From NCBI GenBank assembly GCA_964559535.1, contig CAZLIC010000063.1, forward strand, positions 1 through 26,906: a DNA stretch of 26,906 bases, in the 5' to 3' direction. Position numbers and translations under genes: made by a program. This DNA comes from CAZLIC01 sp964559535 (GTDB lineage Bacteria; Pseudomonadota; Alphaproteobacteria; Rhodobacterales; Rhodobacteraceae). The notes beneath the pieces were generated by a model, which was given only the letters and a program-made list of their open reading frames with translations, had not been told where the DNA came from and searched no databases. Shown here piece after piece: positions 1 through 7,863 of the stretch (position 1 is its first letter; each line of letters starts with the position of its first letter).

Positions 1-45
1 CTCAACTACTTCATCGCCGCAGGTTACGAACCCGATTGGGCGTGA
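1..45 (+). CDS. 3' end of an unidentified protein (partial)
   Basis: The first 45 bases form an open frame ending in TGA, giving the C-terminal residues LNYFIAAGYEPDWA. Third codon positions are mostly G or C, as in the real genes here, while the other two forward frames are less gene-like. The protein starts outside the window and the tail is too short to assign a family. It converges on the tRNA gene. Confidence 0.45.
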   Translation, partial: LNYFIAAGYEPDWA

Positions 46-82
46 CAGGCTCTAGCGATTTCAATGGGTCATGTTTTGAAGA

Positions 83-172
83 TGGCGGACAGTGAGGGAT
101 TCGAACCCTCGAGACGGTTCCCCGCCTACACACTTTCCAGGCGTGCGCCTTCGACCGCTCGGCCAACTGTCC
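83..172 (-). tRNA. tRNA-Ser (anticodon GGA)
   Basis: On the minus strand a 90-nt class II tRNA folds completely. The acceptor arms GGACAGU and ACUGUCC pair, followed by discriminator G and an encoded CCA. The anticodon arm CACGC/GUGUG encloses the loop CUGGAAA, so the anticodon is GGA, reading UCC and UCU serine codons. A long variable arm and the T-loop GUUCGAAUC are present. A weak promoter-like pair (TTGCGA, 17-bp spacer, TAGGCA) lies upstream at 182-210. The encoded CCA, intact stems and long variable arm make the assignment secure. Confidence 0.97.
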
Positions 173-382
173 GTTCGCGCGTGCCTACACGCAGGGCGCA
201 GCCGTCGCAAGACATGTCGCAGGGCCAGTCGGCACGCTGGCGCCGGCCGGAAACACGCCGGGCCCGATCCAACGCCGAACGCCCCGACGCATCTCCGTGC
301 CGGTCCGGGGCGCGATCCCCGCCGCGATCCAGACGCCGGAAAAAAGGACTCCGGCGAACCCGCCCGTCCCCATGGCACATCA

Positions 383-402
383 TTGCCCGGAATGCCGGAC
401 AA
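383..402 (-). terminator. Possible terminator hairpin after the AA_synth gene
   Basis: In minus-strand RNA, positions 402 to 383 form an 8-bp stem (one G-U pair) with a CAUU loop, 11 bases beyond the stop at 413. There is no clear U-tract, so it may be a weak terminator or a 3' stabilising hairpin. The rest of 173-412 shows no gene that I can support. Confidence 0.35.
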
Positions 403-412
403 CGGGCCGACC

Positions 413-1018
413 CTATATCCCGGCGGGGTTGTCGACCTCCCGGTCCATCTCTCGCAGGTCCGCATACCGGTCTCCGATCCGATGGTGCGGACGGCCGCGT
501 GTTGCAGCACCCAAAGCCACAACCAGCTCGTCATGACCGGGCGCATCAGGGACCGCGAACTGCACGGTCAGATAGTGCGAACGGCGGCCGCTGTCATGTT
601 TGTCCATCAGGGGAACCTGGATCTGCGTGTTCGCCGGACCGCGCGCGTTGGTGAAGCCAAGATAGGTTTTCGCGCCCACGGCCTCGCGATAGACGTTGCC
701 AAAGCGCAGGGTATGGATCAGCGCTGATCCGTGTTCCAGCTCGCAGGCGGTGCCGCACAGGGCCGCCTTGCCATAGGCCTCGATCGCCTCACCTGAGCCC
801 GCAAGGGCGATCAGCCGATCCGTCAGCAACTTGCCCAGAACCGGCGCCATCCGGCGGATGTCGGGTTGAAGGTCCTCGACAAACCCGCGCCCGTGCCAGG
901 GGTTGGTCACCACCGCGGCGACCCCGATCATCCGCAGGACCGGAACACAGGCACGACCGCCGTCCGAGTGAATGTGCTCGTCAAAGGTCACAACCTTGCG
1001 CAGTTCGGGAAGAAGCAT
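413..1018 (-). CDS. Amino acid synthesis family protein (AA_synth / DUF1185)
   Basis: A 201-residue protein of the AA_synth (DUF1185) family. It is recognised from the N-terminal ...VVTFDEHIHSDGG, the central NPWHGRGFVEDL, and the C-terminal ALGAATRGRPHHRIGDRY. No signal peptide or membrane segment is visible. The family's reaction is not established; members often sit in catabolic operons beside flavin enzymes, amidohydrolases or RidA proteins. The ATG at 1018 is preceded by AAAGGA at good spacing. It is the last gene of the operon starting at RidA, 23 bases after the fusion gene, so it probably works on the same substrate. The family call is fairly sure; the function is unknown. Confidence 0.8.
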   Translation of the reverse strand: MLLPELRKVVTFDEHIHSDGGRACVPVLRMIGVAAVVTNPWHGRGFVEDLQPDIRRMAPVLGKLLTDRLIALAGSGEAIEAYGKAALCGTACELEHGSALIHTLRFGNVYREAVGAKTYLGFTNARGPANTQIQVPLMDKHDSGRRSHYLTVQFAVPDAPGHDELVVALGAATRGRPHHRIGDRYADLREMDREVDNPAGI

Positions 1019-1041
1019 CTGCAGTCCTTTCTGTTCCGGGC

Positions 1042-3123
1042 TCAGGGCAAGCTGACCTGACGGACCGAGCCCGTGGTTTCGTTTCCATGATAGATGCTGA
1101 AGGCGCCGTTGCGGAAATCCGCCGCGAACCGGGCCAGCATCTGGGCTTCCGCGGCATTTGCCAGGGGCGCACCGGCCAAGGCGGCCAGCGGCACAACCTG
1201 GAAGCCCGCCGGAACCTTGCCGCCAACGCGGCCGTGGTAATAAATCGCGTGGCCGCCGGCCGGGCGGTCGTCAAAGGCCGCGTAGACGAAGTCTATCTCG
1301 GGCTGCAGGCCCTGGGCGACAAGCCCCGACTGCAGCGCATCAAGCGACGGCAAGGGCCCGGGCGCCAGCGGCAAGGACAGCCGCCCGCCTTCATCGGACG
1401 CCAGAAGAACACCACCGTCGCAGGCAAGCACCGCACCGATCCGGCTGCCCTTTGCCGCCGCCGCAGCCTCGACCAAGTCACGCTCCAACCCGATCGAGAA
1501 GTAATTGCCACGGAAGTAGCCCAGCGGCTGGCCCTCGCCGGTTGCGAAGTCCTCGACGCGACCGATCAGGATCAGATGGTCACCCGCATCGACAAGCTTG
1601 TGGCGCACGCAGGTGAACTGGGCCAAAGCGCCCGTCAGCAGCGGCATATCGGCATGCCCCGGCGACCAGGCACATTGCTGGAACTTGTCCGGCGCGCGCG
1701 AGGCGAACAGGCCAGAGATTCCCTTCTGGGCTTCCGACAGGACGTTCACGGCAAAATGCCGGGCCTCGGCAAAGACCTCGCAGGAATGCGCGGATTTGGC
1801 CAGGCACACCAGCAGCAATGGCGGATCCAGCGACACCGAGGTGAAGCTGTTTGCGGTAAAGCCGCGCGGGATGCCATCGGCCTGCCGCGTGGTAATGACG
1901 GTGACGCCGGTTGCAAAGGCGCCAAAGGCACTGCGCAGCGCCCGCGGATCGATCTTTCGGCGCGCGGGCAGGTCCGCAAGCGCCTGATCCGCGCCAAGGC
2001 GGGGCGGGGCAGCCGGGGCGGGTGCCGGGTTGGCGGTGAACCGCAAGGGATTGCCTGCGACACGCCAAGGCTGCTTGCCGGGCTCGGCATGGGGCACGGA
2101 CTGGATCATGCCCCGCGCGGCGACATGGGGGTCGGCAAAGATGGCGCGGATGTCGTTCATCGGGCCGAACGGAATGCGACCGCCCAGAAGGGCGCTCAGT
2201 TCGGACACCGAATGCTGGGCGGTCCAGTCGCTCACGCCCCGGTTCACTTCGGCCATCCGCGCGCGGCGCGCCGCACGCGTGGAAAAGTCCGGATCGGCCC
2301 CCAGTTCGGGCCGCCCCATGACATCGGCCAGAACGCGCCAGAACGCGTCGTCGACCACGCCGATCGCCACCATCCCGTCCCGCGCGGGGAAAAGGCCGAA
2401 GGGGGCCAGCAGCGGATGGCCGTTGCCTTCGGGCCCCGGCACGCTGCCCTCGATGTCATGCTGGTAGACCAGCCGTTCGCACAACGACAGCATGGCGTCG
2501 TACATGGCAACGTCCAGGAACTGCCCCTTGCCGGTCGCCTCGGCCGCGCGCAGGGCCGCAACGATGCCAAAGGCCGCAACCATCCCGGCAAAGACATCGC
2601 CGATCCCCGGCCCGACCTTGGCCGGATGGTCGCGGTCCAGCCCGGTGACGGAAATCAGCCCGCCCATCGCCTGTGCCACCACGTCATAGGCGGGCCAGGT
2701 GGCGTAGGGGCTTTCTCCGGTGCGCGGGTCGCCGAAGCCACGGATCGCCGCGTAGACAAGACGCGGGTTGATCTCGGCCAGGCTTTCATAGGACAGGCCC
2801 AGCCGCTCCATCACGCCGGGACGGAAATTCTCGACCAGCACGTCGGCGCTGCAGACCAGATGGCGCAGCGCTGCCTTCCCCGGCTCGGACTTCAGGTCAA
2901 GCATCAGGCTTTTCTTCGACCGGTTCAGGCTGACAAAGTAGCCTGCCCACTCGCGGTTCGGATCGTCTTCGCGGAAGGGGCCGTTTGCGCGGGACGTGTC
3001 ACCCTGCGCATCCTCGATCTTGATCACCTCCGCGCCATGGTCGGCCAGCATCATCGTGGCATAGGGGCCCGACAGCATCCGGCTCAGGTCAAGCACCCGA
3101 ACACCCGCCAGAATGCCGGTCAT
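1042..3123 (-). CDS. Fusion: CaiB/BaiF (class III) CoA-transferase + flavin reductase + extra C-terminal domain
   Basis: One uninterrupted 693-residue frame. Residues 1-380 are a class III CoA-transferase (start LAGVRVLDLSRMLSGPYATM; VENFRPGVMERLGL; KVGPGIGD with D176 at the position of the catalytic aspartate). A Pro/Ala-rich linker (about 364-388) leads to an FMN-binding flavin reductase domain at 390-547 (DPRALRSAFGAFATGVTVIT; GFTANSFTSVSLDPPLLL; YFRGNYFS), like RutF/HpaC-type reductases. Residues 555-693 form a further domain (VYAAFDD, FSIYHGNETTGSV) that faintly resembles a Nudix-like fold; I cannot name it. The ATG overlaps the hydrolase stop (ATGA). The reductase would supply reduced flavin to a monooxygenase not encoded next door; the transferase would activate an acid as a CoA thioester. 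The fused architecture is unusual. Confidence 0.88.
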   Translation of the reverse strand: MTGILAGVRVLDLSRMLSGPYATMMLADHGAEVIKIEDAQGDTSRANGPFREDDPNREWAGYFVSLNRSKKSLMLDLKSEPGKAALRHLVCSADVLVENFRPGVMERLGLSYESLAEINPRLVYAAIRGFGDPRTGESPYATWPAYDVVAQAMGGLISVTGLDRDHPAKVGPGIGDVFAGMVAAFGIVAALRAAEATGKGQFLDVAMYDAMLSLCERLVYQHDIEGSVPGPEGNGHPLLAPFGLFPARDGMVAIGVVDDAFWRVLADVMGRPELGADPDFSTRAARRARMAEVNRGVSDWTAQHSVSELSALLGGRIPFGPMNDIRAIFADPHVAARGMIQSVPHAEPGKQPWRVAGNPLRFTANPAPAPAAPPRLGADQALADLPARRKIDPRALRSAFGAFATGVTVITTRQADGIPRGFTANSFTSVSLDPPLLLVCLAKSAHSCEVFAEARHFAVNVLSEAQKGISGLFASRAPDKFQQCAWSPGHADMPLLTGALAQFTCVRHKLVDAGDHLILIGRVEDFATGEGQPLGYFRGNYFSIGLERDLVEAAAAAKGSRIGAVLACDGGVLLASDEGGRLSLPLAPGPLPSLDALQSGLVAQGLQPEIDFVYAAFDDRPAGGHAIYYHGRVGGKVPAGFQVVPLAALAGAPLANAAEAQMLARFAADFRNGAFSIYHGNETTGSVRQVSLP

Positions 3124-3917
3124 GCTAGCACCTCGGTCAGGAACGCCAGGACCGGCCGGTTCACCGCTTCGGGGTCTTCAGCCAGGGCCATGTGGCGCAG
3201 ACCCTTCAGGATGATCAGGCGCGCGCCTTCGATCTCGGCCACGATGGCGGCGCCCATTTCGGGGCCGTTGCCAAAGTCTTCGTCGGCCGTCAGGACAAGC
3301 GTCGGGCAGGCGATGCGGGGGGTGGGGGCAACGATTTCCTCAATGCCCTCGGCAAGGATACGGTACAGGCCGGGGTAGACCGCGGGATCGTTGGCCAGGA
3401 CCCATGCGCGGGTCTGGTCCATCAGGTCACGGCGGTTGGCCCTGGCCGCGTCCGAGTACCATCGAACCAACGCCGCCTCGACGGTTGCAGCGGGGCCGGC
3501 ACCCGTGGCCTGCGCGACCCTGTTCAGGATGGCCGCCTGAGCCTCGGGCGTGCGGCGATGCGGGGAATGCAGGATCACCAGCGCGTGCACACGGGCCGGG
3601 CAGTCCTGCGCAAACCGCCGTGCCACCATTCCACCCAGCGAAAAGCCGACAATCGCGGCCCGCTTGACCCCCAGATGATCCAGAAGGTCGGCAAGCTGAC
3701 GCGACAGGTCGCGCAACACCGGCTGCCCAAAGGGCGGCGCGCTTTGACCGTGGCCCGCAAGATCATAGCGGACAACGCGGAAACGCCCGGCAAGACCCGG
3801 CACCATCCATTGCCAAACGGCGCGGCACAGGCCCAAGCCATGCACAAGCACCACCACCGGTGCATCCGGCCTTCCAGACACTTCGTAAGCCGTGCCGTTG
3901 CGGTCGGTACCCGTCAT
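3120..3917 (-). CDS. Alpha/beta hydrolase (PcaD/RutD-like)
   Basis: A 265-residue single-domain alpha/beta hydrolase. Visible are the oxyanion-hole motif VLVHGLGL (about 23-30), the nucleophile elbow GFSLGG with Ser93, a late aspartate in TADED (Asp212 or Asp214) and the catalytic His242 in LRHMALAEDP, a complete triad. The sequence resembles 3-oxoadipate enol-lactonase (PcaD) and RutD-type hydrolases, which open lactones or hydrolyse aminoacrylate/carbamate intermediates. No signal peptide is seen, so it should be cytoplasmic. It overlaps both neighbours by 4 bases (ATGA), implying coupled translation with RidA and the CoA-transferase fusion. The substrate cannot be read from the sequence. 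Confidence 0.87.
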   Translation of the reverse strand: MTGTDRNGTAYEVSGRPDAPVVVLVHGLGLCRAVWQWMVPGLAGRFRVVRYDLAGHGQSAPPFGQPVLRDLSRQLADLLDHLGVKRAAIVGFSLGGMVARRFAQDCPARVHALVILHSPHRRTPEAQAAILNRVAQATGAGPAATVEAALVRWYSDAARANRRDLMDQTRAWVLANDPAVYPGLYRILAEGIEEIVAPTPRIACPTLVLTADEDFGNGPEMGAAIVAEIEGARLIILKGLRHMALAEDPEAVNRPVLAFLTEVLA

Positions 3918-4306
3918 GCCTCGGCCTCGGGCCTGTAGGCAATCACCTCGACCTCGACCCGGATATCGACCAGAAAGTCACTGACCAAGGCCGACCGTGC
4001 CGGGGGATCATTCGGGAAATACTCTCCATAGACGGCGTTGAACCCGGGAAAATCCGCCCGATCCTGCAGCCACACCATGGCTTTCACCACGTCCTCCCGC
4101 GTGCAGCCCGCCAGCGCCAGCGTTCTGGTGATCTCGTCCAGCACCGCGCGCGTCTGCTCCTCGATCGTGCCCCAGGTCATCACCTGCCCGTCCCGCATCG
4201 GAACCTGGCCAGTCAGAAAGACCAGGTCCCCGGCCCGCACGGCACGGCTCAGCGACAGGCGCCGACCGTTGATGACAAGTGGTTCTCCGATGATCGTCTT
4301 GGGCAT
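3914..4306 (-). CDS. RidA family (YjgF/RutC-like) protein
   Basis: A 130-residue RidA-fold protein: LSLSRAVRAGDLVFLTGQVPM, TIEEQTRAVLDEITRTLALAG, VVKAMVWLQDRADFPGFNAVYGEYF and ARSALVSDFLVDIRVEVEVIAY match the family. The Arg in PPARSAL is the substrate-binding arginine of RidA proteins. RidA members hydrolyse reactive enamine/imine intermediates; RutC is the member of the pyrimidine-ring pathway. The ATG at 4306 is chosen because GGGGGA lies just upstream and the family N-terminus starts here; the frame runs on upstream but has no family sequence there. First gene of the operon with hydrolase, fusion and AA_synth. Confidence 0.9.
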   Translation of the reverse strand: MPKTIIGEPLVINGRRLSLSRAVRAGDLVFLTGQVPMRDGQVMTWGTIEEQTRAVLDEITRTLALAGCTREDVVKAMVWLQDRADFPGFNAVYGEYFPNDPPARSALVSDFLVDIRVEVEVIAYRPEAEA

Positions 4307-4322
4307 GATCTGTCCCCCGCTG

Positions 4323-4335
4323 TGCAAGACTTGCA
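4323..4335. promoter_or_regulatory. Candidate operator palindrome before the RidA operon
   Basis: TGCAAG-A-CTTGCA is a perfect 6-1-6 palindrome 16 bases upstream of the RidA start codon. Its position in the operon leader suits a repressor site for a dimeric regulator. No regulator gene lies next to the operon, and I see no convincing -35/-10 pair to anchor it. Confidence 0.35.
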
Positions 4336-4430
4336 GCAGGGGCGGCCCCGCGCTCTCGAAATTCCGCCATGATCCGGCGAATAAGCGCAAGTCCCCGGCA
4401 GGGCACCGCAGCAGGACCGGCACCGCCGCG

Positions 4431-4459
4431 AAAATCGACCCCGGAACGCTCCGGGGTCG
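4431..4459 (-). terminator. Rho-independent terminator after gmaS
   Basis: Minus-strand RNA forms a perfect 10-bp stem (arms CGACCCCGGA and TCCGGGGTCG, 4-base loop, 4436-4459) followed by AUUUU. It lies 35 bases beyond the gmaS stop and separates the mgs-gmaS operon from the RidA operon, which is transcribed in the same direction. Confidence 0.85.
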
Positions 4460-4493
4460 GCAAGGGCGCCGTGTCCAGGACTGCGGGATGGGG

Positions 4494-5801
4494 TCAGATA
4501 TCCAGCGTGTTCTCGGTTTCCCAGCGCGAGAAGTGGCTGCAGTAAGAGTTCCATTCCTGATGCTTCAGTTTCAGGAAGGCGGCCGAGAATTCCTCGCCCA
4601 TCATCGCCTTCAGCGTCTTGTCACAGTCATATTCGCGCAGCGCATCCAGCAGGTTCAGCGGCAGTTTCGGCGCATTCTTCACGGTATGCCCGTGCTGGTA
4701 CATGTCGATGTCGTGCCGCTTGCCCGGGTCGGCCTTGGTGCGCACGCCGTCCAGACCGGCAGCCACGATCACCGCCTGCATCAGGTAGGGGTTCGCGGCG
4801 CCGTCGGGCAGGCGCAGCTCGAACCGGCCGGGGCCGGGCACGCGCACCATGTGGGTGCGGTTGTTGCCCGTCCACGTCACCGTGTTCGGCGCCCAGGTGG
4901 CGCCGCTGGTGGTGCGCGGGGCGTTGATGCGCTTGTAGCTGTTCACCGTGGGGTTGGTGATCGCCGCCAATGCCGAGGCATGCTTCATGATACCGCCAAG
5001 GAAGGTGCGGCCCTGATCGGAAAGCCCCAGTTCCTTGTCCTTGTCGGCGAAGGCGTTCTTCTTGCCGTCCAGCGACCAGACCGAAATATGGGCGTGGCAG
5101 CCGCTGCCCGTCAGGCCCTTGAAGGGCTTCGGCATGAAGCTGGCGCGGAAGCCGTGCTTTTCGGCCACCGACTTGACCATGAACTTGAAGAAGCTGTGCT
5201 TGTCGGCGGTCTGCAGCACGTCGTCGTATTTCCAGTTCATCTCGAACTGGCCGATCGCGTCTTCGTGGTCGTTCTGGTAGGGTTCCCAGCCCATCTCCAG
5301 CATGTAGTCGCAGATCTCGCTGATCACGTCATAGCGGCGCATCACCGCCTGCTGATCGTAGCAGGGCTTTTCGGCATTGTCGTAGATGTCGGACGGGCCC
5401 GAGCCATCGGCGTTGAGGATGAAGAATTCCGGCTCGACCCCGGTCTTCACGCGCAGGCCGTCCTTGGCAGCTTCGGCGATCACCCGTTCCAGCACGTTGC
5501 GCGGGGCCTGATCGACCAGCTTTTCCTCCATCATGGCCCGCGCCGCCACCCAGGCCACATCCTTTTTCCACGGCAGCTGGATGACCGAGTCGGGGTCAGG
5601 CACCGCCATCAGGTCGGGGTGGGCGGGCGTCAGGTCCAGCCAGGTGGCGAAACCCGCAAAGCCCGCGCCTTCCACCGCCATGTCGTTGATCGCCTGCGTG
5701 GGCACCAGTTTCGCCCGCTGGCCACCGAACAGGTCGGTGTAGGAAATCATGAAATACCTGACGCCCTTGTCCTTGGCCCATTTGGCAAGGTCTTTCGCCA
5801 T
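4494..5801 (-). CDS. gmaS: Gamma-glutamylmethylamide synthetase (GlnT-like glutamine synthetase)
   Basis: A 435-residue glutamine-synthetase-fold ligase. Motifs include EPEFFILN (metal/glutamate site), GSGCHAHISVW, NPTVNSYKRI and GNNRTHMVRVPGPGRFELRLPDGAANPYL (ATP and metal ligands). GmaS joins methylamine to glutamate using ATP, giving gamma-glutamylmethylamide, the first step of the NMG pathway in the cytoplasm. By sequence alone it could be a GlnT-type glutamine synthetase; the adjacent mgsABC, amtB and mgdABCD decide for GmaS. Start ATG 5801 has GGGAGC upstream. It lies 33 bases after mgsC and is the last gene of its operon, closed by a strong terminator. Confidence 0.92.
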   Translation of the reverse strand: MAKDLAKWAKDKGVRYFMISYTDLFGGQRAKLVPTQAINDMAVEGAGFAGFATWLDLTPAHPDLMAVPDPDSVIQLPWKKDVAWVAARAMMEEKLVDQAPRNVLERVIAEAAKDGLRVKTGVEPEFFILNADGSGPSDIYDNAEKPCYDQQAVMRRYDVISEICDYMLEMGWEPYQNDHEDAIGQFEMNWKYDDVLQTADKHSFFKFMVKSVAEKHGFRASFMPKPFKGLTGSGCHAHISVWSLDGKKNAFADKDKELGLSDQGRTFLGGIMKHASALAAITNPTVNSYKRINAPRTTSGATWAPNTVTWTGNNRTHMVRVPGPGRFELRLPDGAANPYLMQAVIVAAGLDGVRTKADPGKRHDIDMYQHGHTVKNAPKLPLNLLDALREYDCDKTLKAMMGEEFSAAFLKLKHQEWNSYCSHFSRWETENTLDI

Positions 5802-5834
5802 TATCGTAGCTCCCTGTTCCGTCTTTTGTTTTTC

Positions 5835-7160
5835 TCAGAACCCGTTGCGCCCCGGGATCCAGTTCGTTCCGGCGATCGGAACCCCCGCCATCGCCGCCGC
5901 CTCGATGGTCAGCGCGCATAGGTCTTCGGGTTCCAGGTTGTGCAGGTGGTTCTTGCCGCAGGCCCGCGCGATGGTCTGCGCCTCCAGCGTCATCACCTTC
6001 AGATAGTTCTTCAGTCGCCGCCCGCCCAGCACGGGGTCGAACCGGGCCGCCAGTTCGGGGTCCTGCGTGGTGATCCCGGCCGGGTCGCGGCCCTCGTGCC
6101 AGTCGTCATAGGCATCGGCGGTGGTGCCCAGCTTCTGGTACTCCGCCTCCCACCGCGGGTCGTTGTCGCCCAGCGCGATCAGCGCCGCAGTGCCGATGGC
6201 CACCGCATCGGCCCCCAGCGCCATGGCCTTGGCCACATCGGCACCCGACCGGATGCCGCCCGACACGATCAGCTGCACCTTGCGGTGCATGCCCAGGTCC
6301 TGCAGCGCCTTCACCGCCTGCGGGATACAGGCCAGGATCGGCATGCCGACATGCTCGATGAACACGTCCTGCGTGGCCGCCGTGCCGCCCTGCATGCCGT
6401 CCACCACCACCACATCGGCGCCCGCCTTCACCGCCAGCGCGGTGTCATAGTAGGGCCGCGCACCGCCCACCTTCACGTAGATGGGCTTCTCCCAGTCGGT
6501 GATCTCGCGCAACTCCATGATCTTGATTTCCAGGTCATCCGGCCCCGTCCAGTCGGGGTGGCGGCAGGCGCTGCGCTGGTCAATGCCCTTGGGCAGGTTG
6601 CGCATGTTGGCCACACGGTCGGAAATCTTCTGCCCCAGCAGCATGCCGCCGCCGCCGGGTTTCGCGCCCTGCCCCACCACCACCTCGATGGCGTCGCAGC
6701 GGCGCAGGTCATCGGGGTTCATCCCGTACCGGCTGGGAAGGTACTGATACACCAGCGTTTTCGAATGCCCGCGCTCTTCCTCGGTCATGCCGCCGTCGCC
6801 GGTTGTGGTGCTGGTGCCCGCCGCCGTCGCACCGCGCCCCAGCGCCTCTTTCGCCGGGCCCGACAGCGCACCGAACGACATGCCCGCGATGGTCACGGGA
6901 ATGTCCAGATGGATCGGCTTCTTCGCATGCCGCGTGCCCAGCCACACATCCGTCGCGCATTTCTCGCGGTAGCCTTCCAGCGGATAGCGGCTGATCGAGG
7001 CACCCAGGAACAACAGGTCATCGAAGTGCGGCAGGTGCCGCTTGGTGCCGCCGCCGCGGATGTCGTAGATGCCGCTGGCCGCGGCGCGGCGGATCTCGGC
7101 GTTCACCGCGGGCGTGAAGGTAGCCGAGAAGCGGGGCGGGGTCTTGGGAAAATCGGTCAT
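5835..7160 (-). CDS. mgsC: N-methylglutamate synthase subunit C (GltB-type FMN domain)
   Basis: A 441-residue protein matching the FMN-binding central domain of glutamate synthase (GlxD/MgsC): MSFGALSGPAKEALGRGA, GEGG-like TGDGGMTEEERGHSK, GQGAKPGGGGMLLG, VDGMQGGTAATQ and SGGIRSGADVAKAMALGADAVAIGTAAL. It should transfer methylamine from gamma-glutamylmethylamide to 2-oxoglutarate, making N-methylglutamate together with MgsA and MgsB. The segment that in GltB carries the 3Fe-4S cysteines (CPVGIATQDP type) reads DPAGITTQDP at 359-368, so the cluster ligands appear lost. ATG 7160 is preferred (GAGG 7 bases upstream); an in-frame GTG at 7163 is possible. Ten bases after mgsB. Confidence 0.92.
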   Translation of the reverse strand: MTDFPKTPPRFSATFTPAVNAEIRRAAASGIYDIRGGGTKRHLPHFDDLLFLGASISRYPLEGYREKCATDVWLGTRHAKKPIHLDIPVTIAGMSFGALSGPAKEALGRGATAAGTSTTTGDGGMTEEERGHSKTLVYQYLPSRYGMNPDDLRRCDAIEVVVGQGAKPGGGGMLLGQKISDRVANMRNLPKGIDQRSACRHPDWTGPDDLEIKIMELREITDWEKPIYVKVGGARPYYDTALAVKAGADVVVVDGMQGGTAATQDVFIEHVGMPILACIPQAVKALQDLGMHRKVQLIVSGGIRSGADVAKAMALGADAVAIGTAALIALGDNDPRWEAEYQKLGTTADAYDDWHEGRDPAGITTQDPELAARFDPVLGGRRLKNYLKVMTLEAQTIARACGKNHLHNLEPEDLCALTIEAAAMAGVPIAGTNWIPGRNGF

Positions 7161-7169
7161 CACTCGCCC

Positions 7170-7859
7170 TCAGTAGGCCGACGCATTGTCGATATTGAAG
7201 TTGTACAGCTTGCGCGCGCTGCCATAGCGGCGGAACTCTTCGGGTCTGGCCTTGGTGTCGGCCTCGCCCCGGCGCAGAAGGTCTTCCAGCAGGGCAAAGT
7301 GTTCGTCCCGCATCTCCTTCTCGATGCAGTCCGCGCCCAGCGACTTGACCGTGCCGCGCACGAACAGCCGCGCCTCGTACAGGCTGTCGCCCAGCGCCTC
7401 GCCCGCGTTGCCCAGCACCACCAGATTGCCCGACTGCGCCATGAAGGCCGACATGTGGCCGATGTTGCCGTGCACCACAATGTCGATGCCCTTCATCGAG
7501 ATGCCGCAGCGCGAACTGGCGTTGCCCTTGATCACCAGAAGTCCGCCACGGCCTGTCGCCCCGGCGTATTGCGAAGCGTCGCCGTCAATGATGACGGCGC
7601 CCGACATCATGTTTTCCGCTACGCCCGGCCCGGCGCTGCCCTTGATGCGGATGGTGGCCTGCTTGTTCATGCCCGCGCAGTAGTACCCCGTGGACCCGCG
7701 CACGGTAATGTCCACCGGCGCGTCCACCCCTGCGGCGATGGCATGCGCGCCCTTGGGGTTGATCACCTCCCAGCCGGTCATGTTGGTCTGGCCCTTCAAC
7801 GCGTGCAGCGCGCCGTTGAGCGCCCGAAGGCCCTCTTTGCCCAGATCGAAACTCTGCAT
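7170..7859 (-). CDS. mgsB: N-methylglutamate synthase subunit B (GXGXG beta-helix domain)
   Basis: A 229-residue protein corresponding to the C-terminal GXGXG beta-helix of glutamate synthase large subunit (GlxC/MgsB). Repeated turns are visible: ITVRGSTGYYCAGMN, IRIKGSAGPGVAENMMSG, IIDGDASQYAGATGRGG, VIKGNASSRCGISMKG, IVVHGNIGHMSAF and VVLGNAGEALGDS. It is a structural subunit of the NMG synthase complex with MgsA and MgsC. ATG 7859 is chosen because the family starts MQSFDLG and GAGGGG lies just before it; the frame continues upstream into mgsA but without family sequence. Four bases separate it from the mgsA stop. Confidence 0.92.
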   Translation of the reverse strand: MQSFDLGKEGLRALNGALHALKGQTNMTGWEVINPKGAHAIAAGVDAPVDITVRGSTGYYCAGMNKQATIRIKGSAGPGVAENMMSGAVIIDGDASQYAGATGRGGLLVIKGNASSRCGISMKGIDIVVHGNIGHMSAFMAQSGNLVVLGNAGEALGDSLYEARLFVRGTVKSLGADCIEKEMRDEHFALLEDLLRRGEADTKARPEEFRRYGSARKLYNFNIDNASAY

Positions 7860-7863
7860 CCCC

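Noticed and set aside
1042..3123. The fusion as a sequencing artefact joining two genes
   Set aside because: A proper Pro/Ala linker joins two complete domains in frame, and no remnant start codon context or ribosome site is seen at the junction; kept as a real fusion pending comparison.
1087..3378. 763-codon plus-strand frame opposite the CoA-transferase fusion
   Set aside because: Shadow of the minus-strand fusion gene; low-complexity basic product with no family features.
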